A DNA stretch of 33,050 nucleotides from Alphaproteobacteria bacterium. Lineage in GTDB: Bacteria; Pseudomonadota; Alphaproteobacteria; JACZXZ01. Numbering within the stretch: position 1 is the first letter of the stretch; every line of letters begins with the position of its first letter. Made by a program: the position numbers and the translations under genes. Positions 1 to 8,129 of the stretch are shown here, in pieces. The DNA lies in NCBI GenBank assembly GCA_035625915.1, contig DASPOR010000009.1:1-33050 (forward strand), written 5' to 3'. The notes under the pieces are model-generated. The model did not search any database. It was not told the DNA's origin and worked only from the letters and a program-made list of their open reading frames with translations.

Positions 1-1
1 C

Positions 2-295
2 CGCTCGGAAGGGACTGAGACCTTCAGCGCCACCGTGACAGCCGTCCAATTCTCGGCGGATTACCTTCCGGAAAAGGACCTCGCCCTACATGCGGATGCG
101 GAATACACGCGATACGGCTATCAAGGCGCCAGCCGCACGGATCAGGGTCCGGATGCACGAGTCTATGCATACTATTTCATCAACAGATACATAAGTACTG
201 GTCCGGAATTCCGTTACATCGAGCGCTTTTCCGATGACCCGACCGCCCGATTCACGCGATTCGAAATCCTTTATCGCGTGACCGCTCAGTATTGA
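2..295 (+). CDS. C-terminal end of an outer-membrane beta-barrel protein (BBP2-like), partial
   Basis: This is the 3' end of a gene that begins before the window; the reading frame is open from base 2 to the TGA at 293-295. The 97 visible residues alternate polar and aromatic positions in short strands (for example ALHADAEYTRYGY, then ARVYAYYFINRYI, then FTRFEILYRV) and the chain ends in an aromatic residue (AQY). That is the usual signature of an outer-membrane beta-barrel terminus recognised by the BAM machinery. Barrel proteins of the BBP2 type are often encoded in exopolysaccharide loci, and the next gene is an exopolysaccharide sugar transferase, so a role in polymer export or the outer-membrane side of that locus is likely. 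The family name is inference; only the last strands are visible. Confidence 0.6.
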   Translation, partial: RSEGTETFSATVTAVQFSADYLPEKDLALHADAEYTRYGYQGASRTDQGPDARVYAYYFINRYISTGPEFRYIERFSDDPTARFTRFEILYRVTAQY

Positions 296-502
296 GTCGC
301 GGTTCGCGCTGACATCACCTTCTTGAAGTCAAAACCGCAAGCCGACGCGGCGGCGCTGCGCCATTGGCGTTTGTTGTGGCATTTGCGGGTGGTAGCCTTG
401 AAATGACGTTGAAAAATCGATCTGACAGTCGGTCAGGCGGACCGCCTGCAGTAGCAGTGTACTTTGACAGAACAGTCGCACCTTGGCGAGACAGTTGGCG
501 AC

Positions 503-1888
503 ATGATTCGAATTTTCCGCGTTCACGTACCGATCCCACTGTTGGCTTTGGGGCTCGCCGACGGTGCGCTCCTTTATTCCGTCATTGGGTTCAGCTTGGG
601 TCTCTCGCGCGGGCTCGGCGGCATGTTTCCCGCTTTAACGTGGGAGCTTTTCCCGGAAAAGGCCATATTTCTCACGTCAGTATTGGGTTGCGCGTTCATG
701 ATGGGGGTTTACAACCGCGAATTCCTGGACAACATCCGGGCACTTGGCAACCGCATTCTGGTAGCGGTTGGATTGTCATTCTTGATGCTAACGGTGATCT
801 TTTACGTCTTGCCGATGAATCGCATTTGGATGAGCGCCTTGCTGCCAGCGATGTTCGCCAGCACATGTTGGCTCCTCGCAAGCCGCTATTATTTCCGAAA
901 ATTAGTGAGCTTGGCACTGTTGAGCCCGCGGGTCCTCGTCCTTGGTGCAGGTTCGGTTGCGAGTCGAATCGAGGCCATCGAAATGCTTGCTCGTTCTCAT
1001 TGTTTCACTTGCGTCGGATTCGTTCCCATTGGCCCGGGGCAACCTTGCGTCGATCGTCAGCGGTTACTCAATGTCGAAGACGTGGGTACCATTTGCGAGG
1101 AGCAACGTGTGGATGAAATCGTCGTGGCGCTCGACGAAGGACGGAATGCATTTCCCGTGGAACCTTTGCTCGAATGCGGATTTCGAGGTGTCCGCATTAC
1201 GATGATGGCGAGTTTTGTCGAGCGCGAGCTCGGTCAGGTCGATATCGATAATCTGGATTCAAACTGGCTGATTTTCTCGGATGGCGGTTCGAGGCGTATC
1301 ATCGCGCGAATCCTGAAGCGTTGCCTCGACATTGGGTTGAGTGTGGCGCTCCTTGTTTTTACGCTGCCAACCACTTTGGTCGTGGCATTGGCGATCTACC
1401 TTGAGGACGGATTACCCATTTTCTATCGCCAGGAGCGGACCGGGCTCCGTGGAAAGACTTTCAGTATGCTGAAGTTCCGCAGTATGTGCCGCGATGCAGA
1501 GCGGGACGGGGTCGCCAGGTGGGCGGCGGTAGCCGATCCACGCGTCACCCGCGTGGGAGCCTTCATCAGGAAGGCGCGATTGGACGAGATTCCACAGGTT
1601 TGCAACGTTCTAAAAGGCGACATGAGCTTCGTAGGACCGCGACCCGAGCGTCCGTCGCTCATCGAGAGGATCAGCTGCGAGATCCCATATTACAAATACC
1701 GACACATGGTGAAGCCCGGAATAACCGGGTGGGCGCAAATCAATTACGGGTATAGCGATTCAATTGCCACTGCGCGCGAGAAGCTGAAATTCGACCTTTA
1801 TTATGTAAAGAACTTCGGCGTTTTCCTCGACCTCATCATTTTATTGCAGACAGCACGCGTGATTTTGTGGCCGTCGGGTGCTAGGTAG
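503..1888 (+). CDS. Undecaprenyl-phosphate sugar phosphotransferase, PEP-CTERM/EpsB type
   Basis: A polyprenyl-phosphate hexose-1-phosphate transferase that loads the first sugar of an exopolysaccharide unit onto undecaprenyl phosphate at the inner membrane. The N-terminal half has several membrane segments followed by a CoA-binding-like Rossmann stretch (VLVLGAGSVASRIE). The C-terminal third is a complete bacterial sugar transferase domain: KRCLDIGLSVALL, then the PIFYRQERTG and KFRSM motifs, then RKARLDEIPQ, the DMSFVGPRPE core and KPGITGWAQINYGY. Its 461 residues match the TIGR03013-type family. I chose ATG 503 over the in-frame ATG 464 because MIRIF followed by a valine-proline element is the typical family N-terminus; neither has a strong ribosome binding site. 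It follows the barrel gene and precedes an epimerase on the other strand, so this is probably the edge of a polysaccharide locus. Confidence 0.9.
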   Translation: MIRIFRVHVPIPLLALGLADGALLYSVIGFSLGLSRGLGGMFPALTWELFPEKAIFLTSVLGCAFMMGVYNREFLDNIRALGNRILVAVGLSFLMLTVIFYVLPMNRIWMSALLPAMFASTCWLLASRYYFRKLVSLALLSPRVLVLGAGSVASRIEAIEMLARSHCFTCVGFVPIGPGQPCVDRQRLLNVEDVGTICEEQRVDEIVVALDEGRNAFPVEPLLECGFRGVRITMMASFVERELGQVDIDNLDSNWLIFSDGGSRRIIARILKRCLDIGLSVALLVFTLPTTLVVALAIYLEDGLPIFYRQERTGLRGKTFSMLKFRSMCRDAERDGVARWAAVADPRVTRVGAFIRKARLDEIPQVCNVLKGDMSFVGPRPERPSLIERISCEIPYYKYRHMVKPGITGWAQINYGYSDSIATAREKLKFDLYYVKNFGVFLDLIILLQTARVILWPSGAR

Positions 1889-1965
1889 CAATAGCCTTCC
1901 AGGGAGGGCCGCGCCGCGGCGGGCGCGCGCGCGTCTGTCGCAGCGCGCCAACGCGGGCAAACGTC

Positions 1966-2310
1966 CTACAGTGCGAGGTAGATCAGGTACACGCCAGCCC
2001 ACCCCGCTACGCAAAATATAAAGGTTGCTGCATAGGAGCGCCGGACGCTCCAGCGATGGGGCGTAGTGATACCGAAATCGGCCTCCCGGCGGGTCCCGGC
2101 TATCACGTCGTGAACGAGAGTGTTGTCCAATTTCGCTGCCGTTAGACGATGGAATATCGACAACTGTTCGCGAATCTGTGCAGTTCCACTGTACAGAACG
2201 AAGGTTAATAGCACGTTAAAGCCGCAAACGCTTAGAAGCTGTTCGGCCTCAACGCGCCCCGAAAACGCCAGCACCAAGTGCGGACGACGTGGTGGGCTGG
2301 TGGTTTTCAA
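1966..2310 (-). CDS. Small membrane protein of unknown function
   Basis: Not recognised. The reading frame gives up to 114 residues with two hydrophobic stretches, one in the middle (FNVLLTFVLYSGT) and one at the C-terminus (YAATFIFCVAGWAGVYLIYL), separated by a charged segment. This would fit a two-pass inner-membrane protein. The listed start is a TTG and no clear ribosome binding site precedes it; in-frame TTG/GTG codons eleven to twelve residues later are alternatives. It is downstream of, and on the same strand as, the epimerase (gap of about 30 bases), so it may be co-transcribed with it. Third-position base use is only moderately biased, so it could be a chance reading frame. Confidence 0.4.
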   Translation of the reverse strand: MKTTSPPRRPHLVLAFSGRVEAEQLLSVCGFNVLLTFVLYSGTAQIREQLSIFHRLTAAKLDNTLVHDVIAGTRREADFGITTPHRWSVRRSYAATFIFCVAGWAGVYLIYLAL

Positions 2311-2343
2311 GAAATGACAGCTTTGAACTGACCGAAATCGAGG

Positions 2344-3393
2344 TCAGGTCGACGGAATTCCGAGGGAAAGGCGGGCGGGGACATAAATGCGACGGATCGG
2401 ATTTGCAGGCGTGCGCGCCTCTGGCCGCGGCATCGATGCCAAAGTGCGGCGCAACCCTTCATCGAGGCTGGTGTTCACCAAAAAACCGAGATGCTGGCCT
2501 GCAAAGCTTGGATCCCCGATCGAGGCACGAACATCGCCGACGCGTGTTTCGACATGCACAGCGTCGAGCCTTGTACCGCATTGATCTGCAATACATTTGG
2601 CGAGCTGCAGTATTGTAGTCCCTGTGCCGGTGCAGACATTGAGCACCGGGGCGTCGAATGGCATGCGATCCATTGCTAATAAAATCGCGCGAACTGCGTC
2701 ATCGACATACACGAAATCGCGTGTTTGCCCGCCATCGCCATGGACAGTTACGCCCTTTCCGGCACGAAGCCGTTCGCAAAAGATCGAAATTACGCCGGAA
2801 TAGGACGACGTTGGGTCCTGTCGAGGCCCGAAGACATTGAAGAATCGCAAACCCGACGTGGGCACGCCGTGAACAATACGTGCGACTCGGGCGTGAAGTT
2901 CGCAGCCGAGCTTATCCGCGCCATAGCTCGACAATGGTGAGGGGTGGGTCGATTCGGCAAGGGGTGGGGTCCCGGCAGCCCCATAAACCGCGGCGGATGA
3001 GGCATACACGACCGGCGTAGGTGGATCCGTTCTCCGTGCCGCATCCAACACGGCGATGGTACCGGAAAGATTAGACCGATGGGTGCCAACCCAATTGTCG
3101 TTGCCGCTTTCAACCGAAGCAATGGCAGCAAGATGGAAACAACCATCTACCCCAATCATCGCGCGACGCACCAGGTGATGGTCGGTGACGTCGCCACGTA
3201 CGAACGCAGCCTTGGGCGACAGATTCTCGATTCGGCCAGTGGAAAGATTGTCGAGTACGCGAACTCTGTCTCCGCGTGCGAGCAGTGCGTCCACCAAGTG
3301 TGATCCGATAAAGCCGCACCCCCCTGTGACCAGCCATTTTCTACGGTCTAGGTTCGGCTTGCCGTGGATCAAAACTGTTGTCCCAATCCCCAT
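2344..3393 (-). CDS. NAD-dependent epimerase/dehydratase (UDP-hexose 4-epimerase-like, extended SDR)
   Basis: A cytoplasmic nucleotide-sugar epimerase of the extended SDR group, probably supplying a UDP-sugar to the neighbouring polysaccharide machinery. The NAD-binding glycine motif GGCGFIGSHL lies at about residues 24-33, an acidic residue after the second strand (VLDNLSTGR) suits NAD, and the catalytic set is visible as Ser at 132-133 and Tyr157-x3-Lys161 (SSYGADK). Later segments RFFNVFGPRQDP and DFVYVDDAV are characteristic of GalE/WbpP-like epimerases. The 349 residues are a normal length. About 15 residues precede the Rossmann fold, so a later start is possible, but ATG at 3393 gives a complete protein. 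Substrate specificity (glucose, GlcNAc or their uronic acids) cannot be told by eye. Confidence 0.88.
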   Translation of the reverse strand: MGIGTTVLIHGKPNLDRRKWLVTGGCGFIGSHLVDALLARGDRVRVLDNLSTGRIENLSPKAAFVRGDVTDHHLVRRAMIGVDGCFHLAAIASVESGNDNWVGTHRSNLSGTIAVLDAARRTDPPTPVVYASSAAVYGAAGTPPLAESTHPSPLSSYGADKLGCELHARVARIVHGVPTSGLRFFNVFGPRQDPTSSYSGVISIFCERLRAGKGVTVHGDGGQTRDFVYVDDAVRAILLAMDRMPFDAPVLNVCTGTGTTILQLAKCIADQCGTRLDAVHVETRVGDVRASIGDPSFAGQHLGFLVNTSLDEGLRRTLASMPRPEARTPANPIRRIYVPARLSLGIPST

Positions 3394-3865
3394 CGAAAGT
3401 GCCTAGCGCTGTTGTTCAGTCCCACAGTCACCGACGAACAGTCCACGTCGCATCACAGTACTCACGTGAATCTAGGTTATCACCGGTGCCCGTCCGCGAT
3501 GCCTATCATATTTTGGTGATCGACAAGGTTGTGGGGAGGTTGGCTACGCGGACAAAACGAAGCGTTACGGTGTGTCGAATGAAACCCCGGGTGCCCGGAC
3601 AAAATGGCGGCATTGCGCGGCAATTTCCGCATAGAAGTTTTCACGCGCTACTGGGTGTTCAGCCTGGTGACGACAGCGATGAGTGCGCTCGGCGGCTCTC
3701 CGCTGGCGCTGCAGGCATCAGCTCCTCGGGTGCGGCTTGATCAGGGTTGCAGCACCGGGCGCTTTGGCGATACCCAGATTTGTTCCGCCCCAGACCCCCT
3801 AATACCGGCGCCGAGAATGGAGACTATTCAGTAAAATGCAGAAGTCGAAGGATAGCAGTAGCCGC
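3394..3865. other. Intergenic stretch, no convincing gene
   Basis: About 470 bases between the epimerase start and the repeat element. It should contain the epimerase promoter near its left end. Reading frames on both strands are short, rich in arginine, and have no ribosome binding sites. The only frame with any protein character is at 3604-3834, listed separately with low confidence. Confidence 0.5.
3604..3834 (+). CDS. Possible small secreted protein (doubtful)
   Basis: A 76-residue frame starting at ATG 3604. It has an arginine-containing start, a hydrophobic core (YWVFSLVTTAMSALGG) and a possible signal peptidase site near LALQASA, followed by a short mature part with two cysteines. This arrangement resembles a small exported protein. 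Against it, there is no ribosome binding site, the first residues are not typical, and no family is recognised. Treat it as a weak candidate inside a region that is otherwise non-coding. Confidence 0.2.
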   Translation: MAALRGNFRIEVFTRYWVFSLVTTAMSALGGSPLALQASAPRVRLDQGCSTGRFGDTQICSAPDPLIPAPRMETIQ

Positions 3866-4024
3866 TAGCGTGGTGGATTTGAAGTTCCTGTCATTTTGGC
3901 GGCATCTGCGTTCAGGAACTTCAAATCCGAATACCACACTAGATACAATATGTTCCTCGTGTGGCTTTGAATCCGAAATTCGCTCACGGTCTTGCACCCA
4001 GATGTGGCGAATTTCGGATTCGCC
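3866..4024. repeat. Dispersed double-hairpin repeat, copy 1
   Basis: This element of about 160 bases contains two hairpins. In hairpin 1, bases 3875-3890 pair perfectly with 3913-3928 (16 pairs around a 22-base loop), and an outer stem joins 3866-3874 to 3933-3941 with one mismatch. In hairpin 2, bases 3969-3983 pair perfectly with 4007-4021 (15 pairs). A related element with the same order, spacing and orientation is at 18768-18925. The stop codon of the minus-strand ohr gene lies only four bases beyond its right end. It has no reading frame. It could act as a bidirectional terminator, an mRNA-stabilising structure or a REP-like mobile repeat; the sequence does not decide which. Confidence 0.85.
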
Positions 4025-4027
4025 TCA

Positions 4028-4465
4028 CTAGGCACCAACGACCTCGAGTTGCACGTCGACATTGCCCCGAGTCGCGTGGGAATACGGACAGATTTTCTCG
4101 TGAGCTTCCCGAACCAGTGATTCGAGTTCCCCGCGCGCGAAATTTCGGTCCTCAACGCGCATTTTTACAGAGATGCCGAACCCGCCGCCCTCCCGCGGGC
4201 CAACCGAAACGGCGCAAGTTACCTTTGCCGTCGTAGCATCTTTCTTGTGTTGCTTCGCGACGAAATCGAGTGCCCCACCAAAACAGGCCGCATAGCCAGT
4301 CGCAAAGAGATGCTCAGGCGTGGTGGTATCGGGCTTGCCCGGTCCCCCCATCGCTTTTGGCACGGACAAATTGACCGCCACCGATCTGTCGCTTGTCTCA
4401 CTATGTCCGTTACGTCCCCCGATGGCAGTAGCCGTTGCCGTGAAAAGCGGATTGATTTTGTCCAT
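4028..4465 (-). CDS. ohr: Organic hydroperoxide resistance protein (Ohr/OsmC family)
   Basis: A cytoplasmic thiol peroxidase that reduces organic and lipid hydroperoxides. The two reactive cysteines are present: Cys61 in PEHLFATGYAACFGGAL and Cys126 in KICPYSHATRGN, together with Arg18 and Glu51, which polarise the reactive cysteine in Ohr enzymes. The 145 residues and the single domain fit Ohr better than the longer OsmC groups. The ATG at 4465 is preceded by AAGGA at a suitable distance. It stands alone: the aminotransferase upstream runs the other way from a shared 227-base region, and its stop codon sits next to a double-hairpin repeat. No MarR-type OhrR regulator gene is visible next to it. 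Confidence 0.92.
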   Translation of the reverse strand: MDKINPLFTATATAIGGRNGHSETSDRSVAVNLSVPKAMGGPGKPDTTTPEHLFATGYAACFGGALDFVAKQHKKDATTAKVTCAVSVGPREGGGFGISVKMRVEDRNFARGELESLVREAHEKICPYSHATRGNVDVQLEVVGA

Positions 4466-4692
4466 GGCGTCACCCGTCCTTATATGGAAAAAGGAAGACC
4501 ATTCCTCGACCGAATTTATTTGGCATCAAGTCACGATGCGATCAAGGTCTGGGCGGTCATCCGCCACGGCCACCCGCGGCAAGGCTTCGAATAAGTACTC
4601 GGGCTCGCATGCCTGCTTGCAAAAAACGGCAGGCGACAGTTGGGCCAAACCTGCATTAGGATCGCCCGAACGGCAAGAGGGGTACTAATGTC

Positions 4693-5997
4693 ATGACCGT
4701 TGCAACACAGACCGATTTCGAGACAGCGCTGGTCGAGACCGCGAAGCGGGTTTTGCCCGGGGGAACCTTTGGAAATTTCGCGCCTGACGTCGTGATCCGC
4801 GAAGGGCGTGGCGGACGGGTCTGGGACGAAAACGGGAAGGAGTATGTTGACTATCTTCTCGGCTCGGGGCCGATGCTGATCGGGCATGCGCATCCGGAAG
4901 TGAACGCGGCGGTCGCGGCACAAGTGCCCCAGGGAACGACCTTCTTCGCCAATAACCGCCACGGCATCAGGCTCGCAGAGGCCATAGTCGACGCAGTTCC
5001 ATGTGCGGACAAGGTTCGCTTCGTCTGCACCGGCACCGAAGCGGATCTCTATGCCATGCGAGCGGCACGAGCATTCCGCAAGCGCGATAAAATCCTCAAG
5101 TTCGAGGGCGGCTATCACGGCATGAGTGATTATTCGCTCATGAGCTTGGCGCCCAAGCGGCCGGGTAACTTTCCTCAGCCGACGCCCGATTCCGCGGGTA
5201 TTCCGCGGAGTGTGCGCGACGAAGTTCTGGTAGCACCCTTTAACGATCTCGAAACGGTCGCGAGCTTGGTTCGAGAGCATGAGGACGATCTCGCAGGTAT
5301 CATCGTAGAGCCGTTCCAACGTATCATCCCTCCGAAGCCAGGGTTTCTCGAAGGGCTTCGTAGGATCACCGCGGACCATGGCATCCCGCTCATCTTCGAT
5401 GAAGTCGTTACGGGCTTCCGGTTCGCTTACGGCGGCGCTCAGGAATACTACGGCGTCACACCCGACATCTGCACACTTGGCAAAGTCATCGGTGGAGGAT
5501 TCGCGATTGCCGCGATCGCAGGGCGGGAGGACATCATGTGCCACTTTGATCGCAGTATCGTCGGCGACGAGGACTACTTAATGCAAGTTGGCACGCTCTC
5601 CGGTAATCCGGTGGCGGCCACGGCTGGACTTGCGACACTGGCGGTCCTCAAACGCCCCGGCGCCTATGATCGGATTTTCGCAACGGGGCGCGAGCTGATG
5701 GAAACGCTCGACGAGCTTCTTAAACGCGCCGGTATTCCGGCGCGGGTCGTTGGAGAGCCGCCGTTATTCGACATAGTGTTCAGCGATGGCGACGTCTGGG
5801 ACTACCGGGGCGCCCTGCGTGGCGATGCAAAATTGCTTCAGCGTTTCAATGGGCTGCTCCGCAATCGCGGCATTCTGAAGGGCGAATCGAAGTATTATGT
5901 TTCGCTGGCGCACACTGCCGAAGACATCCGGCATACCCAGGACGCCTGGGCATCGGCGATCGAGGAACTTGTTTCGGATCATGCGGCTCGCCAGTGA
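4693..5997 (+). CDS. Class III PLP-dependent aminotransferase, glutamate-1-semialdehyde aminomutase-like
   Basis: A fold-type I PLP enzyme. Visible are the phosphate-binding segment CTGTEADLYAMRAAR (about 112-126), the cofactor contacts EGGYHG (138-143) and IFDEVVTGFR (234-243, Asp236 to the pyridine nitrogen), and the Schiff-base lysine Lys264 in TLGKVIGGGF. The N-terminal RVLPGGTFGNF motif and the overall 434 residues resemble glutamate-1-semialdehyde 2,1-aminomutases, but many homologues of this type are catabolic transaminases and no haem genes are nearby, so I do not call it hemL. ATG 4693 follows an AAGAGGGG stretch. It lies between ohr (divergent) and an SH3 protein (convergent), so it appears to be a single-gene unit. 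Its amino donor and acceptor are unknown. Confidence 0.85.
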   Translation: MTVATQTDFETALVETAKRVLPGGTFGNFAPDVVIREGRGGRVWDENGKEYVDYLLGSGPMLIGHAHPEVNAAVAAQVPQGTTFFANNRHGIRLAEAIVDAVPCADKVRFVCTGTEADLYAMRAARAFRKRDKILKFEGGYHGMSDYSLMSLAPKRPGNFPQPTPDSAGIPRSVRDEVLVAPFNDLETVASLVREHEDDLAGIIVEPFQRIIPPKPGFLEGLRRITADHGIPLIFDEVVTGFRFAYGGAQEYYGVTPDICTLGKVIGGGFAIAAIAGREDIMCHFDRSIVGDEDYLMQVGTLSGNPVAATAGLATLAVLKRPGAYDRIFATGRELMETLDELLKRAGIPARVVGEPPLFDIVFSDGDVWDYRGALRGDAKLLQRFNGLLRNRGILKGESKYYVSLAHTAEDIRHTQDAWASAIEELVSDHAARQ

Positions 5998-6042
5998 CGG
6001 CAAATTGTCACGGGCGTCCATAGGGGGAGGCCGCCGGTTCGG

Positions 6043-6534
6043 TCAGTTGACCGGATGGGCCGAGAGATCGATTGCGGCAATGAATCCCCGCGTGCCGCCG
6101 ACTTCGACCTCGTACCACTGATATCCGTTGACTGCGCCAATAACCTCGCCGACCACGGGGACAGCGCTTTTGGCATGCACGGTGCCTATCGGCCTGCCAG
6201 CGAGGCCGGGCGTCTCCCTGAGTTGCAGATTCTTGCGGAGCCAAATCACTCGCGGGGGCGATATCTGTCTGACCTGCTGATAGTGGGCGGAGTGAGGGGG
6301 ATTTACGGGCGTGACTGTCTCCGAGGTGGCTGGTGCAGCGGGTTGAACCGGGGCACCTGGCGGTGGTCCGACCGGGGTCACTGTCCCCAAAGTTCCCGCC
6401 CCTTGGCCGGGCGAAACCGGTGTGACCGATTGTGCCAAGGCAGGTAAGGGCGAAATTGCACCAAGATAACTTGCAACCAGAATCGCCCGGCTGCTCACGC
6501 CTAAGACCCGTCCCGACCTCGGAAGAAGGCACAT
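6043..6534 (-). CDS. Exported SH3-domain protein
   Basis: A 163-residue secreted or periplasmic protein. It starts with a signal peptide (basic MCLLPRSGR, hydrophobic ILVASYLGAI, cleavage likely after PALAQ). A proline-, glycine- and threonine-rich linker follows, with the unit VTPV occurring three times, and then a bacterial SH3 domain from about residue 95 (NLQLRETPGLAGRPIGTV through GYQWYEVEVGGTRGFI). Such domains bind peptidoglycan or mediate protein contacts. The frame extends further upstream, but I chose ATG 6534 because an AGAGGGGAAG ribosome binding site precedes it and the signal peptide begins there. It lies downstream of the dienelactone hydrolase gene on the same strand with a 110-base gap. 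A specific function cannot be given. Confidence 0.75.
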   Translation of the reverse strand: MCLLPRSGRVLGVSSRAILVASYLGAISPLPALAQSVTPVSPGQGAGTLGTVTPVGPPPGAPVQPAAPATSETVTPVNPPHSAHYQQVRQISPPRVIWLRKNLQLRETPGLAGRPIGTVHAKSAVPVVGEVIGAVNGYQWYEVEVGGTRGFIAAIDLSAHPVN

Positions 6535-6644
6535 GAGGCGCTTCCCCTCTTTAGCGGTTCGAATTTTCAATAAGAAATCCAGTTTAGCACGGTCGTCGAC
6601 GGTCCGCCGCTTTCCTGCAAAAGGTGCTGAACCGATTTGAGGTG

Positions 6645-7913
6645 CTACGTGCGATTTGCCTCGGCAGGTGCTGCGGCTCCGTCGTGCACGGCACTCTCCG
6701 CCCACCGTCTCATCAGCTCGTTCGACGGCAAAGTCTCATCGAGCACTTTTCGCGCCGTCTCGCCGCCGGCCGCGGGCACGAGTTTCGGGTCCAGGAGTCC
6801 GATCTGCACCAGAACTGACGCCTGATCCCAATAGATGTGTTCATGATAGAGTTTGTCGCCGCGAAAATTCACAATGGCTACGAGCGGCACCTCGACGTAT
6901 TTGCCGCTCGGCTTTATACCCGGAAGCATCCAGTCGATCTCCCGGTCGTGGGTGAAACAGAAAATCATCTCGTCGACGACCCGGTCGGCGCCCACGGTGC
7001 GAGAGATCGGAATGAGTTTGGTGTCGGCAGGGTTCGAGTTGACGAAGTGATGCCGGTAAAAACGCTCGAGGTCCTTGAAGCCGACGCCGCCCGTCATGGT
7101 CGGCACATGATTGACGTATGGTTCTGCGACCATCGTGCGCATTGTCGCGTCGACGTCGCGCTCGCCGAACTCAAAATAGGTATGCCGTTCCCAAAGCTGA
7201 CTGAGATTATAGAGTGGCCCCATGGCCCTGCGGAGCAAGGCTATTGAACGCGAATGCGCCATCATCGCTGAAGGCTTGTGAAAATACGGCCCGCCGGGAC
7301 GCGCAAAACCATGGTCAGCATCGGCATAAACGTAAATATCGACAGCTGGGCGCTCTTCGAGTGCGCGGCGAATCGCGTCGACCGCCTGGGGCGGATTGTG
7401 GCTGTCCTTCTCTCCGAAATGCAGGACCATCGGGCACTCGATCGCGGCCGCATCGCCAAGAAATTTTTCGATTCCCACCCCATAATATGCAACCGCGGCA
7501 TCGACCCCGATGCGCGCGGCCGCAAGATACGAAAGTAGGCCGCCTAAACAGAATCCAAGCGCCCCAACCCGGCCCGTGCATTCGGGGAGTGCTCGCAATG
7601 CGGATACGGTTGCGTCAATGTCGTCGACCGCTCGATCCAAACTGAACTTGCTGTAATACTCGAGTGCCTTTTGGCGATCCGGCTCTGTAGCGCCTAATTC
7701 GATACCGGGTGCTAAGCGCCAAAAGAGATCGGGAGCGAGTACGATATAGCCTTCCTCGGCATATCGGTCGGCAACGTCGCGGATGCAGCGGTTGACGCCA
7801 TAGATTTCGTGGAGAAGCACGATCCCCGGCCCGCTGCCCTCATTCGGCATCGCGAGATAGGCCTTGAAGCTGCCACCGTCGTTGGCTGCCACCGTGACAT
7901 ACCGAGCCGCCAT
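6645..7913 (-). CDS. Dienelactone hydrolase fused to a SnoaL/NTF2-like domain
   Basis: A two-domain protein of 422 residues. Residues 1 to about 230 are an alpha/beta hydrolase of the dienelactone hydrolase family, with nucleophile Cys122 in GFCLGG, Asp170 in FGEKDSH and His201 in DADHGFARPG; Glu36 (LLHEIYG) is the family's activating glutamate. Residues from about 240 to 390 form a SnoaL-like cone-shaped domain (MVAEPYVNHVPTMTGG, FYRHHFVNSN, VPLVAIVNFRGDKLYHEHIYWD). Each domain is well known alone. DLH enzymes cleave carboxymethylene-butenolide-type lactones in aromatic breakdown, while SnoaL domains catalyse cyclisation or isomerisation or simply bind ligands. The pairing suggests consecutive steps on one substrate or substrate channelling. 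The gene faces away from the membrane GAF protein across about 215 bases. ATG 7913 gives the family's normal N-terminus. Confidence 0.88.
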   Translation of the reverse strand: MAARYVTVAANDGGSFKAYLAMPNEGSGPGIVLLHEIYGVNRCIRDVADRYAEEGYIVLAPDLFWRLAPGIELGATEPDRQKALEYYSKFSLDRAVDDIDATVSALRALPECTGRVGALGFCLGGLLSYLAAARIGVDAAVAYYGVGIEKFLGDAAAIECPMVLHFGEKDSHNPPQAVDAIRRALEERPAVDIYVYADADHGFARPGGPYFHKPSAMMAHSRSIALLRRAMGPLYNLSQLWERHTYFEFGERDVDATMRTMVAEPYVNHVPTMTGGVGFKDLERFYRHHFVNSNPADTKLIPISRTVGADRVVDEMIFCFTHDREIDWMLPGIKPSGKYVEVPLVAIVNFRGDKLYHEHIYWDQASVLVQIGLLDPKLVPAAGGETARKVLDETLPSNELMRRWAESAVHDGAAAPAEANRT

Positions 7914-8129
7914 ATCCCGCCCTCCCGAGCCCCTGGTTGTGGAGAAAGGCGAGGCTACGATTGCTCTCAGCGGCGAGTCAAATGGCGCATCGAAGTCGCC
8001 GGAGGACCCCGGTCATGTTTTGAACGACACAATAGAAAGTGAAAAAGTCCATTAGGAGCAGGTCGTCCCCGTATTGCAACTGATTGCGGTCCATACCCAC
8101 CCTTGTTAGGCTTTCGGACGCTTCACGCC

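Noticed and set aside
4531..5544. Long minus-strand frame of 337 codons
   Set aside because: It is antisense to the aminotransferase, whose PLP motifs are complete; the minus frame shows no motif.
4693..5997. DoeD, the aminotransferase of ectoine breakdown
   Set aside because: It is about 20 kb from doeAB and resembles glutamate-1-semialdehyde aminomutases more closely.
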